64,000 nt of DNA from Eubacteriaceae bacterium (GTDB lineage Bacteria > Bacillota > Clostridia > Lachnospirales > Lachnospiraceae), in contig CAJTDQ010000001.1 in assembly GCA_910574895.1 (NCBI GenBank), positions 186,001 to 250,000 of the forward strand, in the 5' to 3' direction. Position 1 is the stretch's first letter. Every line of letters begins with the position of its first letter. The position numbers and the translations under genes were made by a program. Under the pieces are notes generated by a model, which was not told the DNA's origin, did no database searches, and saw nothing but the letters and a program-made list of their open reading frames with translations. Below are positions 9,385 through 17,668 of this stretch, piece by piece.

Positions 9385-9413
9385 TTGAACATCTTGGGGG
9401 AACGAACTATAAT
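9385..9413 (+). promoter_or_regulatory. spo0A promoter (sigma-A type)
   Basis: TTGAAC (9385-9390), a 17-base spacer, and TATAAT (9408-9413). This is a near-consensus vegetative promoter placing transcription initiation around 9420, about 50 bases upstream of the spo0A start codon. Confidence 0.7.
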
Positions 9414-9417
9414 CTTC

Positions 9418-9456
9418 TTTGTCAAAAGAATTCAAACAGTACTGTATTTTGACAAA
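9418..9456 (+). promoter_or_regulatory. Operator-like inverted repeat / leader hairpin before spo0A
   Basis: A perfect 10-base inverted repeat, TTTGTCAAAA (9418-9427) and TTTTGACAAA (9447-9456), flanks a 19-base centre that contains the palindrome ACAGTACTGT (9436-9445). It begins at the predicted transcription start and ends a few bases before the AGGAGG (9459-9464) of spo0A. It could be a protein-binding operator or an RNA hairpin next to the ribosome binding site. Confidence 0.55.
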
Positions 9457-9468
9457 ACAGGAGGAAAG

Positions 9469-10323
9469 ATGAATAGAACTATTACAAATCGAAGCATGAA
9501 TATTAGTAGTAATTATAATAAAAACTCAAATATTGTTAACGTAGCTATCGTTGATGACAATGAAAAGATTCTTGAAAATATCAATGATGCATTGGCAAAA
9601 GACTCATCCATAAAAGTTGTTGGAAAAGCAAAAAATGGAGAAGAAGGATACGAATTAATACGAAAAACCAACCCGGATGTTGTTATCTTGGATTTGATTA
9701 TGCCGAAAATGGATGGTTTGTCATTGATGGATAAAATACATAATGAAGGATCATTGATTAAAACACCATTTTTTATTATTACATCTGCTATTAGTAATGA
9801 AAGTGTGATTCAGGATGCATTTGGATTTGGTGCCGGATATTATATGTTAAAACCATTTGAAATGGATATGATAATTGACAGAGTGAAAGGTGTTAAGTCG
9901 TATAATAAACGTATTCCTGAAAATAAAAAATTTATAGATGCCGGAGAAGACCGTAAGCAGTTTATGGATAGGAATATTGAAAGTGATGTCACTGCAATTA
10001 TCCATGATGTAGGAGTTCCGGCTCATATTAAAGGGTATCAATATTTAAGAGAAGCAATTATTATGTCTGTAAATGACACAGAAATGTTAAACTCTATTAC
10101 AAAAATATTATATCCGACAATCGCAAAAAAGTTCCAGACTACCTCGAGCAGAGTAGAACGAGCGATAAGACATGCTATAGAAGTTGCATGGAATAGAGGA
10201 AGAATGGACACGATTGATGAACTGTTCGGTTATACTATTAATGCAGAAAAAGGAAAACCGACAAACTCAGAATTTATTGCTCTGATTGCTGATAAAATCA
10301 GGCTGGAGTATAAATGTCGATAA
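9469..10323 (+). CDS. spo0A: Sporulation transcription factor Spo0A
   Basis: A 284-residue response regulator, the master switch of sporulation entry. The receiver domain (about residues 22-145) has the acidic pair in VAIVDDNEK, the phospho-acceptor Asp in [14 protein letters not shown], and the conserved Lys in YMLKPFEMD. The C-terminal Spo0A DNA-binding domain includes [21 protein letters not shown], the recognition-helix region. An in-frame upstream start at 9349 exists but lies before the predicted promoter. ATG 9469 has an AGGAGG a few bases upstream, so it is chosen. A short N-terminal extension of about 20 residues precedes the receiver domain. Confidence 0.97.
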   Translation: MNRTITNRSMNISSNYNKNSNIVNVAIVDDNEKILENINDALAKDSSIKVVGKAKNGEEGYELIRKTNPDVVILDLIMPKMDGLSLMDKIHNEGSLIKTPFFIITSAISNESVIQDAFGFGAGYYMLKPFEMDMIIDRVKGVKSYNKRIPENKKFIDAGEDRKQFMDRNIESDVTAIIHDVGVPAHIKGYQYLREAIIMSVNDTEMLNSITKILYPTIAKKFQTTSSRVERAIRHAIEVAWNRGRMDTIDELFGYTINAEKGKPTNSEFIALIADKIRLEYKCR

Positions 10324-10364
10324 ATTAGTAAAATACATATGAATGAAATCTGGAGGAAAAAAAT

Positions 10365-11807
10365 ATGAAGAAAATTTTATTTGCAGCATCAGAATGTGTA
10401 CCTTTTATTAAAACAGGAGGTTTGGCGGACGTTGTAGGTTCACTGCCGAAATGTTTTGATAAGGAAAAATATGATGTGAGAGTCATTATTCCAAAGTATA
10501 TGTGTATGGATGAAAAGTGGAAGAGTCAGATGAAATATGTAAATCATTTTTACATGGACTTATGTTGGAGAAGACAATATGTTGGAATATTGGAGATGGA
10601 ATATGAAGGAGTAAAATTTTACTTCATAGATAATGAATATTATTTTGCAGGACCATCACCTTACAGTGATGTAAGATATGATCTTGAAAAGTTTGCTTTT
10701 TTCTCAAGAGCTGTATTGTCTGCTCTTCCGGTTATTGATTTCAGACCGGATATTATACACTGTCATGACTATCATACTGGATTAATTCCGGTATATCTAA
10801 AAGATAGTTTTTCAGTTGGTGATTTTTATAAGGGCGTCAAATCAATAATGACGATTCACAATTTAAAATTTCAGGGCGTTTGGGACATTGATACGATTAA
10901 AGACATTGCAGGCCTTTCGGATTATTATTTTACATCAGATAAATTAAAAGATTACGATACCGGTAACTATTTAAAGGGTGGCATTGTCTATGCAGATATG
11001 GTTACTACAGTTAGTAGTACATATGCCGAGGAAATTAAAACACCATTTTATGGTGAAGGGTTAGACGGTCTTATGAGAGCGAGATCGAATTGTCTGAGGG
11101 GGATTGTTAATGGAATTGACTATGATGAATACAATCCGGAAACAGATAAGTTAATTGCAAGAAATTTTTCTAAAGAGAATTTTAGAAAAGAAAAAGTAAA
11201 GAATAAAACAGCTCTTCAGAAAGAATTAGGATTAGAAGTGAATCCAAAGAAGATGATGATTGGTCTGGTAAGTCGATTGACGGACCAGAAAGGATTGGAT
11301 TTGATAGCATATGTTATGGATGAGTTGTGTCAGGATGCGGTACAGTTTGTGATTCTTGGAACCGGTGAAGAACGATACGAAAATATGTTCAGACATTTTG
11401 ACTGGAAGTATGGAAAGGATGTATCTGCTAATATTTATTATTCTGAAGAACTTTCCCATAAAATATATGCAGCATGTGATGCATTTATTATGCCATCGCT
11501 GTTTGAACCATGCGGACTTAGCCAGTTAATGAGTATGAGATATGGTACGCTTCCAATCGTACGAGAGACAGGTGGCTTGAAAGATACTGTACAGCCATAC
11601 AATGAGTATGAAAATACAGGTACAGGGTTCTCGTTTTGCAACTATAATGCACATGAAATGATGGGAACAGTAAGGTATGCAGAACACATATTTTATGACA
11701 AAAAGCGTGATTGGAATAAAATGGTGGAAAGAGCTATGGCTGTGGATTATTCATGGAAAACATCTGCTGAGAAGTATCAGCAGTTATATGACGAATTAAT
11801 CGGATAA
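10365..11807 (+). CDS. glgA: Glycogen synthase (ADP-glucose, GT5)
   Basis: A 480-residue GT5 glycosyltransferase elongating alpha-1,4-glucan from ADP-glucose. The KTGGLADVVGSLP nucleotide-sugar motif is at residues 15-27, and the C-terminal catalytic segment MPSLFEPCGLSQL is near residues 377-389. Length is that of bacterial GlgA. Other glycogen genes (glgC, glgD, glgB, glgP) are absent nearby, so glgA stands alone 41 bases after spo0A. It ends at a strong bidirectional terminator shared with rqcH. Confidence 0.95.
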   Translation: MKKILFAASECVPFIKTGGLADVVGSLPKCFDKEKYDVRVIIPKYMCMDEKWKSQMKYVNHFYMDLCWRRQYVGILEMEYEGVKFYFIDNEYYFAGPSPYSDVRYDLEKFAFFSRAVLSALPVIDFRPDIIHCHDYHTGLIPVYLKDSFSVGDFYKGVKSIMTIHNLKFQGVWDIDTIKDIAGLSDYYFTSDKLKDYDTGNYLKGGIVYADMVTTVSSTYAEEIKTPFYGEGLDGLMRARSNCLRGIVNGIDYDEYNPETDKLIARNFSKENFRKEKVKNKTALQKELGLEVNPKKMMIGLVSRLTDQKGLDLIAYVMDELCQDAVQFVILGTGEERYENMFRHFDWKYGKDVSANIYYSEELSHKIYAACDAFIMPSLFEPCGLSQLMSMRYGTLPIVRETGGLKDTVQPYNEYENTGTGFSFCNYNAHEMMGTVRYAEHIFYDKKRDWNKMVERAMAVDYSWKTSAEKYQQLYDELIG

Positions 11808-11820
11808 AAAATAAAAATAT

Positions 11821-11851
11821 AAAAGCTGGGTTGAATACAACCCAGCTTTTT
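11821..11851. terminator. Bidirectional terminator between glgA and rqcH
   Basis: A perfect 13-base stem, AAAAGCTGGGTTG (11821-11833) with CAACCCAGCTTTT (11838-11850), around an AATA loop. It is flanked by A-rich and T-rich tracts and so works on both strands for the convergent genes. Confidence 0.93.
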
Positions 11852-11858
11852 AGAATGT

Positions 11859-13598
11859 TTAATTTTGTAGTGTGATACCGGTAATATCAGGGCTTGCAAT
11901 CATAGAGTAGTTTGTGTGGTAGATGACAAATCCCGGCATTGCTCCGGTCACTTTTTTGACATGTTTTTTTTGAACATAGTCAATTTCAACTTTATCCTGA
12001 TTGGATGCTTTAGAGTAATAGGCAGCCAGTTTTGCAGCTTCTTCAAAGGTGGTATCAGGCAGTTCCTGATTGTTTGCCTTTACAATAACATGGGATCCCG
12101 GAAATGTTTTACTGTGAAACCACCAGTCATTACCTGTTGCAACTTTAAAAGTCAATTCTTCATTTTGGATATTATTTTTTCCAACATACATATCAAAGCC
12201 GTCAGAAGAAATATAATGTAAAGGTCTGCTGACAATTTTATCCTTTTTATTCTTTTGTTGTCCATGCTTTTTTATATAACCGGTTTGGACTAATTCTTTA
12301 TGAATGGCTTTTAAATCATCTTCACTGGTTGCAATATCAATGGAAACATTAATTGATTCCAAATAGTCTATAGATTTTTTTGTTTCTTCTATGATATCTG
12401 TCAGTGCTTCATAGGTACGTTTTAATTTTGCATATTTTTCAAAGTATTTTTTTGCATTATCAATAGGAGATAATGTTGCATCCAAAGGGATTTTTACAGT
12501 GTTTCCTGTATAAAAATCTACTGTTTCAAAATCTTTTGCCCCGGATTCAATGGAATAGCCGTATGTTGTTAACAGTTCCCCATATACTTTGTATTTATCT
12601 TTCTTTTTTGTATCTTTTAATTGCTTTAGCTGGATATTGTATTTTCTATTATCCCTTTCCAGCGAATTAGAAACGATTTTTCTTAAATCTACGGATTTCT
12701 GGCGCATGCGTGTATAGAGATTTCTTTTCTTGTAATATGTTTCTAATAACTGACTCATACTTTCATATTCTTTCGCTTCGCAATCAGAATATGTAGAAAG
12801 AGGCAGGGCACAGAATTCTTCCGGCTTTCCGTTTTTTTCATAAATGGTTGGTAAAAAAGTGTTGTTTTTTATTTTATTTATCATTTGGTAAAAATTCATC
12901 CATATAATATTCCGATTACCATATTCTAATGTATTTGCAGGAAGAGAAGAATCAAAATTTGCTTCATAACAGATATTCTCAGCAATCGTAGGGCTGATAC
13001 CGGTAAAAGACGTGTAAATTGCCTTAGCCAGAGGTATAGGTTTAGAAAAAACAATATTCATAAATTCAGTTTTTTCTATTATAAGTGGATTTTTCTTATT
13101 TCTGGTATCAGGAATAAAATATTCTCTTCCCGGCAGAACCTGACGGACAGAACTCATAACAGAGTTTACATGTTTGATACTGTCCAAAATGATATTGTTG
13201 TCAAGAAAGATAATGTTACTGTGTTTTCCCATAAGTTCAACAATCAAATGTTTTGTTTTGATGTCACCCAGTTCGTCCAGATGCTGTATCTCGAAATCAA
13301 TGATTCTTTCAAGACCCGGCTGGGAAATAGAAATAATACGTCCATTGTTGATATGTTTTCGAAGTAACATACAAAAATTGGGTGCAGTGAGAGGAGCAGT
13401 TTTATTTGTATCAGTCAGATATAGCAGAGGAAGACTTGCATTGGAACTGATTAACATACGATATTGTGTTTTATCTGATTTAATGGTGAGCATCAATTCA
13501 TCGGATTCAGTCTGTGCAATTTTATATAAGCGCCCATTTTTAATTTTATTATTTAATTCAGCCACAAGAGCTGATACTGTAATTCCGTCAAAAGCCAT
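11859..13598 (-). CDS. rqcH: Rqc2/NEMF-family ribosome quality control factor (RqcH, fibronectin-binding-like)
   Basis: A 579-residue NFACT protein. In Bacillus, RqcH binds stalled 50S-peptidyl-tRNA complexes and directs C-terminal alanine tailing of the nascent chain. The NFACT-N domain occupies about residues 1-230. A long coiled-coil middle (about 280-440) follows, then a C-terminal NFACT-R domain with DWWFHSKTFPGSHVIVKA. Length is standard. Older annotations call it a fibronectin/fibrinogen-binding protein. It starts at ATG 13598 (minus) with an AAGGAG sequence upstream. It is divergent from yicC, with repeat element 13632-13773 between. Confidence 0.93.
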   Translation of the reverse strand: MAFDGITVSALVAELNNKIKNGRLYKIAQTESDELMLTIKSDKTQYRMLISSNASLPLLYLTDTNKTAPLTAPNFCMLLRKHINNGRIISISQPGLERIIDFEIQHLDELGDIKTKHLIVELMGKHSNIIFLDNNIILDSIKHVNSVMSSVRQVLPGREYFIPDTRNKKNPLIIEKTEFMNIVFSKPIPLAKAIYTSFTGISPTIAENICYEANFDSSLPANTLEYGNRNIIWMNFYQMINKIKNNTFLPTIYEKNGKPEEFCALPLSTYSDCEAKEYESMSQLLETYYKKRNLYTRMRQKSVDLRKIVSNSLERDNRKYNIQLKQLKDTKKKDKYKVYGELLTTYGYSIESGAKDFETVDFYTGNTVKIPLDATLSPIDNAKKYFEKYAKLKRTYEALTDIIEETKKSIDYLESINVSIDIATSEDDLKAIHKELVQTGYIKKHGQQKNKKDKIVSRPLHYISSDGFDMYVGKNNIQNEELTFKVATGNDWWFHSKTFPGSHVIVKANNQELPDTTFEEAAKLAAYYSKASNQDKVEIDYVQKKHVKKVTGAMPGFVIYHTNYSMIASPDITGITLQN

Positions 13599-13631
13599 AT
13601 CTAGGTACTCCTTAATATAATATTAATTATA

Positions 13632-13773
13632 TAACAGTTCAGCCAACAGCTCGAATCCGCTGTGTTTCTTCTCGCTGTTATGGCTCACCATATACAAAAA
13701 AGAACAAAAATTTAAAATCCTGCAAGCAGTCTTTATAAATTCTTGTACTTACTTGTGCATGGCTGAACTGTTA
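13632..13773. repeat. Inverted-repeat element A (142 bp, MITE-like)
   Basis: Perfect 14-base terminal inverted repeats, TAACAGTTCAGCCA (13632-13645) and TGGCTGAACTGTTA (13760-13773). Inside, GCTGTTATGGCT (13674-13685) can pair with AGCCAACAGC (13641-13650) as an alternative stem. A palindromic core CTGCAAGCAG (13720-13729) sits in an imperfect AT-rich hairpin. The element has no open reading frame. The same 13-base ends bound element 46421-46561. It fills most of the rqcH-yicC divergent intergenic region (13599-13949). Confidence 0.85.
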
Positions 13774-13805
13774 CATTTTATTATTATTTAATGTTTAAGT
13801 CAACC

Positions 13806-13834
13806 TTGACGGTATTGTTTATATGAATTATAAT
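13806..13834 (+). promoter_or_regulatory. Promoter of the yicC-gmk-rpoZ operon
   Basis: TTGACG (13806-13811), 17-base spacer, TATAAT (13829-13834). It is nearly consensus and lies just downstream of element A. Confidence 0.8.
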
Positions 13835-13850
13835 AAGAAGAACTGTGGAA

Positions 13851-13887
13851 AAATGTTTTCATTGATTTAGTTTTATCGAAAACATTT
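13851..13887 (+). promoter_or_regulatory. Leader hairpin in front of yicC
   Basis: AAATGTTTTC (13851-13860) and GAAAACATTT (13878-13887) form a perfect 10-base inverted repeat just after the predicted transcription start (about 13841). The flanks GTGG and CAC extend the pairing imperfectly. No U-run follows, so it is an RNA leader structure or an operator rather than a terminator. Confidence 0.5.
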
Positions 13888-13949
13888 CACAATGATTTAA
13901 AGTTTAAACAAGAAGAAGAGGCATTCTGCCTGAGATATTAGGAGAGAAA

Positions 13950-14828
13950 ATGTTAAGAAGTATGACAGGGTTTGGCAGATATGAAGTTTCATCAGGAGAC
14001 AGGAAAGTCACTGTAGAAATGAAATCTGTAAATCATAGATATTTGGAATTGGGGATTAAACTGCCAAGGAAACTAAATTTTCTTGAAGGTACTATCAGAA
14101 CAGAGATGAAGAAGTATGTAGACAGGGGAAAGGTAGATGTATTTATCTCCTATGAAAATTTAGGGGAGGGAGATGCCTGTATCCGATACAATTCCATGCT
14201 GGCGAAAGAATATTTTGAATGTTATAAGCAAATCAGTGCAGAATTAGGCGTGGATAATGATATCAAAGCAAGTCATATAATGAGAAGTCCTGATGTTGTA
14301 TCCATTGAAAATGGGCAGGATGATGAGGAAATTATTGAGTGCCTCGTTATTAGAGCGATTGCAGGTGCTGCTGAAAAATTAATAGAAACCAGAATCAGTG
14401 AAGGTGAAAGATTAAAAGCAGATTTATTGGCAAAGTTAGACGCGATGATTGTTAATGTTGACTTTATTAAAGAAAAATCGCCTGTAATTATTGCAGAATA
14501 TAGAGAAAAAATAACAGACAAAATACGTGATTTATTAGAAGATACACAGATAGATGAAGCAAGGATTGCTCAGGAAGTTACTATTTTTGCAGATAAGGTA
14601 TGTGTTGATGAGGAATTAGTCAGACTTGACAGTCACATTAAAGCCATGCGTGACGACCTGAATAAAGGAGGAACGATTGGCAGACGACTCGATTTTATTG
14701 CACAGGAAATGAACCGTGAGGCAAATACTACTTTATCAAAGACAACAGATGCAGAAATCTCAGACAGGGCAATTATTTTAAAAACAGATATTGAGAAAGT
14801 AAGAGAACAGATACAGAATATTGAATAA
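13950..14828 (+). CDS. yicC: YicC/YloC family endoribonuclease-like protein
   Basis: A 292-residue protein beginning LRSMTGFGRYE, the YicC-N signature. It continues with VEMKSVNHRYLELGIKLPR and ends with the conserved DUF1732 segment GGTIGRRLDFIAQEMNREANTTLSK. The E. coli member has been reported as an endoribonuclease, and the Bacillus homologue YloC lies in the same operon context. Length is typical. It is followed 17 bases later by gmk; the remA gene that commonly separates the two in Bacillus is not present. Confidence 0.92.
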   Translation: MLRSMTGFGRYEVSSGDRKVTVEMKSVNHRYLELGIKLPRKLNFLEGTIRTEMKKYVDRGKVDVFISYENLGEGDACIRYNSMLAKEYFECYKQISAELGVDNDIKASHIMRSPDVVSIENGQDDEEIIECLVIRAIAGAAEKLIETRISEGERLKADLLAKLDAMIVNVDFIKEKSPVIIAEYREKITDKIRDLLEDTQIDEARIAQEVTIFADKVCVDEELVRLDSHIKAMRDDLNKGGTIGRRLDFIAQEMNREANTTLSKTTDAEISDRAIILKTDIEKVREQIQNIE

Positions 14829-14845
14829 GTAAAGAGTGAAGAAGA

Positions 14846-15472
14846 ATGAATAAAGGAAAATTATTAGTAATCTCAGGGTTTTCAGGAGTGGGAAAAGGAA
14901 CAGTTGTTAATTATTTAAAAGAGCATAGTGACAATTATAAGATTTCAGTTTCCGTTACAACCAGAAATCCAAGAGAAAATGAAGTAAACGGTATACATTA
15001 CCATTTTATTACGAATGAACAGTTTGAAAATATGATAACGGAAAATAAACTTTTAGAGCATGCCGGATATGTTGATCATTATTATGGAACACCGAAAGAG
15101 TTCGTAGAGCAAAGTTTGGAAGAAGGAAATGACGTTATCTTAGAAATTGAAACAAAAGGTGCCCTTCAGGTAAAGGCAAATAAGCCGGATGCTATATTGA
15201 TTTTTATTTTACCGCCAAGTGCAGAAGAGTTGAAAAACAGACTGATAGGACGTCAGACAGAGACAGAAGACGTGATTAATGAAAGATTAAAAAAAGCGGC
15301 AGAAGAGACAGACAATATTGAGAAGTACGATTACTATGTACTAAATGACGAGGTTGAAAAATGTGCACAGCACATTGAAAATATAAAAAACAACAATCCA
15401 CAGTCTTTAGATATGGATTTTGTAAATCAAATTAAAAGCGAAGTATTAATGTTCGCGAAAGGAGATAAGTAA
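14846..15472 (+). CDS. gmk: Guanylate kinase
   Basis: A 208-residue GMP kinase converting GMP to GDP with ATP. The P-loop GFSGVGKGT is at residues 10-18, and TTRNPRENEVNGIHYHF carries the GMP-binding Arg and Tyr. Length is standard. It sits between yicC and rpoZ, the conserved arrangement. The stop TAA ends at 15472, sharing its final base with the rpoZ ATG, so translation is coupled. Confidence 0.96.
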   Translation: MNKGKLLVISGFSGVGKGTVVNYLKEHSDNYKISVSVTTRNPRENEVNGIHYHFITNEQFENMITENKLLEHAGYVDHYYGTPKEFVEQSLEEGNDVILEIETKGALQVKANKPDAILIFILPPSAEELKNRLIGRQTETEDVINERLKKAAEETDNIEKYDYYVLNDEVEKCAQHIENIKNNNPQSLDMDFVNQIKSEVLMFAKGDK

Positions 15473-15714
15473 TGTTACATCCATCATATTCAGATTTAAT
15501 GGCAGTAGCTAACAGTGAGGTAGAAGACGGTGAACAGCCGGTTGTACAGAGCAGATATTCTATTGTTATGGCTACGTCAAAGAGAGCAAGACAGATTATT
15601 GCAGGAGAGGAGCCTTTGGTAAAAAAGAACACAGAAGGAATGAAGCCTCTATCTGTTGCAGTAGATGAACTGTGTGAATCTAAAATAAGGATTTTAGGAG
15701 ATGAAGAAGAATAA
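15472..15714 (+). CDS. rpoZ: DNA-directed RNA polymerase omega subunit
   Basis: An 80-residue small RNA polymerase subunit that helps assemble beta-prime. The omega signature is visible in SRYSIVMATSKRARQII followed by KPLSVAVDELCESKIRI. Length is normal for Firmicute omega. Translation is coupled to gmk by a one-base stop/start overlap. A terminator follows immediately. Confidence 0.93.
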   Translation: MLHPSYSDLMAVANSEVEDGEQPVVQSRYSIVMATSKRARQIIAGEEPLVKKNTEGMKPLSVAVDELCESKIRILGDEEE

Positions 15715-15735
15715 AGTGTCTGTCGGCACTTTTTT
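15713..15735 (+). terminator. Terminator after rpoZ
   Basis: AAAGTGTC (15713-15720) pairs with GGCACTTT (15725-15732), with one G-U pair around a TGTC loop, followed by T residues. It overlaps the last base of the rpoZ stop codon and lies upstream of rimO. Confidence 0.75.
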
Positions 15736-15770
15736 CTTATGTTTTATAAGAGAGAATTTAGGGAGAAATT

Positions 15771-17099
15771 TTGAAAGTACTTTTTATTTCATTAGGATGC
15801 GATAAAAATTTAGTAGATTCGGAACATATGTCCGGTATTTTGTCAAATGCAGGATATGAGTTCACAGATGATGAAAGAGAAGCTGAAGTTATTGTGATTA
15901 ACAGCTGTTGTTTTATACATGACGCCAAAGAGGAAAGTATTAATACGATTTTCGAGATGGCGAGGTATAAAGAAGAAGGCAAGTGTCAGGTGCTGGTTCT
16001 GGCGGGATGTCTGGCACAAAGATATCACGACGAAATTAAAGATGAAATACCGGAAATTGACATCTGTATCGGAACAACCGCCATAGACAGTATTGCGGAG
16101 GCACTGGATGACTACTTTATAAATCATCATAATATACAGATTATCAATGATATTGATAAATTATCCGGTGTAGATGCACCAAGAAATCTTTCTACGATAG
16201 GCAGTTTTGCGTATTTAAAAATAGCAGAAGGTTGTGACAAACATTGTACTTATTGCATAATACCTAAAATAAGAGGAAATTTCCGAAGTATAAAAATGGA
16301 AACTCTTATTAAAGAAGCCAAAGATTTGGCAGAACGTGGTGTAAAAGAGTTGATATTGGTAGCTCAGGAAACTACAATGTATGGCAAAGATATTTATGGT
16401 AAAAAATCTTTACATCTTCTACTGAAGGAATTAGCGAAAATAGGTGGTATATGCTGGATTCGTGTGTTATATTGTTATCCTGAAGAAATCTATGATGAAT
16501 TAATTGACACTATAGCAGAGGAAAAGAAAATCTGTCATTATCTGGATATTCCGATTCAACATGCCAGCGATAATATACTAAAGCGCATGGGCAGGAGAAC
16601 ATCCAATGAACAGTTAAGGGAAATTATAAACAAGTTAAGAGAACGAATTCCTGATATTGTTCTCAGAACGACTTTAATAACCGGTTTTCCGGGAGAGACT
16701 GCAGAGGACCATGAGATATTGATGAATTTTGTCAATGAGATGGAATTTGAGAGATTAGGGGTTTTTACATATTCTCCAGAGGAAAATACTCCAGCTGCAA
16801 ATATGGAAAATCAAATTGATGAAGATATTAAGAATTCCAGAAGAAATGAAATTATGGAACTCCAACAGGAGATTGTCTTTGATTTATCAGAAAACTATAT
16901 TGGAAAAACATATGTTGCAATGATAGAAGGCAGAATATCCGGTGAACATGCATATATGGCACGGACATATATGGATTGTCCGGGAGTAGACAGCAATATA
17001 TTTATTATTACAGATAAAGAACTTATGACTGGTGATTTTGTTAAAGTGGTAGTTACCGGAACAAATGATTATGATTTGATTGGCGAGATAAGCAGCTAG
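15771..17099 (+). CDS. rimO: Ribosomal protein S12 methylthiotransferase
   Basis: A 442-residue radical SAM methylthiotransferase modifying the conserved aspartate of ribosomal protein S12. The N-terminal UPF0004 domain has cysteines in LGCDKN, NSCCF and AGCLAQ for the auxiliary cluster. The radical SAM motif is CDKHCTYC, and a C-terminal TRAM domain covers about the last 65 residues. The start is a TTG at 15771 with GGGAG upstream; no nearer ATG fits the conserved KVLFISLGC beginning. pgsA follows 12 bases downstream. RimO is favoured over MtaB/MiaB by length and by the LGCDKNLVDSE start. Confidence 0.92.
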   Translation: MKVLFISLGCDKNLVDSEHMSGILSNAGYEFTDDEREAEVIVINSCCFIHDAKEESINTIFEMARYKEEGKCQVLVLAGCLAQRYHDEIKDEIPEIDICIGTTAIDSIAEALDDYFINHHNIQIINDIDKLSGVDAPRNLSTIGSFAYLKIAEGCDKHCTYCIIPKIRGNFRSIKMETLIKEAKDLAERGVKELILVAQETTMYGKDIYGKKSLHLLLKELAKIGGICWIRVLYCYPEEIYDELIDTIAEEKKICHYLDIPIQHASDNILKRMGRRTSNEQLREIINKLRERIPDIVLRTTLITGFPGETAEDHEILMNFVNEMEFERLGVFTYSPEENTPAANMENQIDEDIKNSRRNEIMELQQEIVFDLSENYIGKTYVAMIEGRISGEHAYMARTYMDCPGVDSNIFIITDKELMTGDFVKVVVTGTNDYDLIGEISS

Positions 17100-17111
17100 T
17101 TAGGAGGAAAT

Positions 17112-17648
17112 ATGAATATACCGAATCAACTTACAATATTCAGAGTGATTTGTATACCGGCTTTTGTGGCAATGATGCTTATTACAGCGGTACCATATAA
17201 TTATTATATCGCTGTTGCAATTTTTATTATTGCAAGTTTAACAGATTTGTTAGATGGAAAGATTGCAAGAAAATATAATCTTGTTACAAATTTTGGGAAA
17301 TTTATGGATCCATTAGCAGATAAACTTTTAGTGAGTGCTGCTTTAATATGCTTAAGCCCCAAGATGATACCGGCTTGGGTTGTAATTACTATTATCAGCA
17401 GAGAGTTATTTATCAGTGGATTCAGGATTTTGGCAGCTGACCAGGGTATTGTACTGGCTGCCGGCTGGTGGGGCAAGTTTAAAACAGCCTTTTCCATGAT
17501 TATGATAATAGTACTCATTGTTAATCTCCCGCTTCAAAATGAAGTGTTGGATGTTATAGGATGGGTTTTAATTTGGATATCTCTTGCATTAACAGTAATT
17601 TCAATGGTTGAATATGTATACAAGAATATCGAAGTACTTAAAAACTAA
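17112..17648 (+). CDS. pgsA: CDP-diacylglycerol-glycerol-3-phosphate 3-phosphatidyltransferase
   Basis: A 178-residue integral membrane enzyme making phosphatidylglycerol phosphate, the committed step to anionic phospholipids. The CDP-alcohol phosphotransferase signature is complete: DLLDGKIARKYN continuing to NFGKFMDPLADK, which supplies the D-G-A-R-G-D-D catalytic residues. About four to five hydrophobic segments are visible. It is preceded by AGGAGG (17102-17107) and follows rimO closely, a pairing seen in many Firmicutes. Confidence 0.95.
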   Translation: MNIPNQLTIFRVICIPAFVAMMLITAVPYNYYIAVAIFIIASLTDLLDGKIARKYNLVTNFGKFMDPLADKLLVSAALICLSPKMIPAWVVITIISRELFISGFRILAADQGIVLAAGWWGKFKTAFSMIMIIVLIVNLPLQNEVLDVIGWVLIWISLALTVISMVEYVYKNIEVLKN

Positions 17649-17668
17649 TTTGTTAGGAGGAGAGAAAT

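Noticed and set aside
9349-9468. Longer N-terminus of Spo0A starting at 9349
   Set aside because: That start would lie upstream of the predicted promoter and the 0A box; ATG 9469 has a strong AGGAGG and gives the usual protein.
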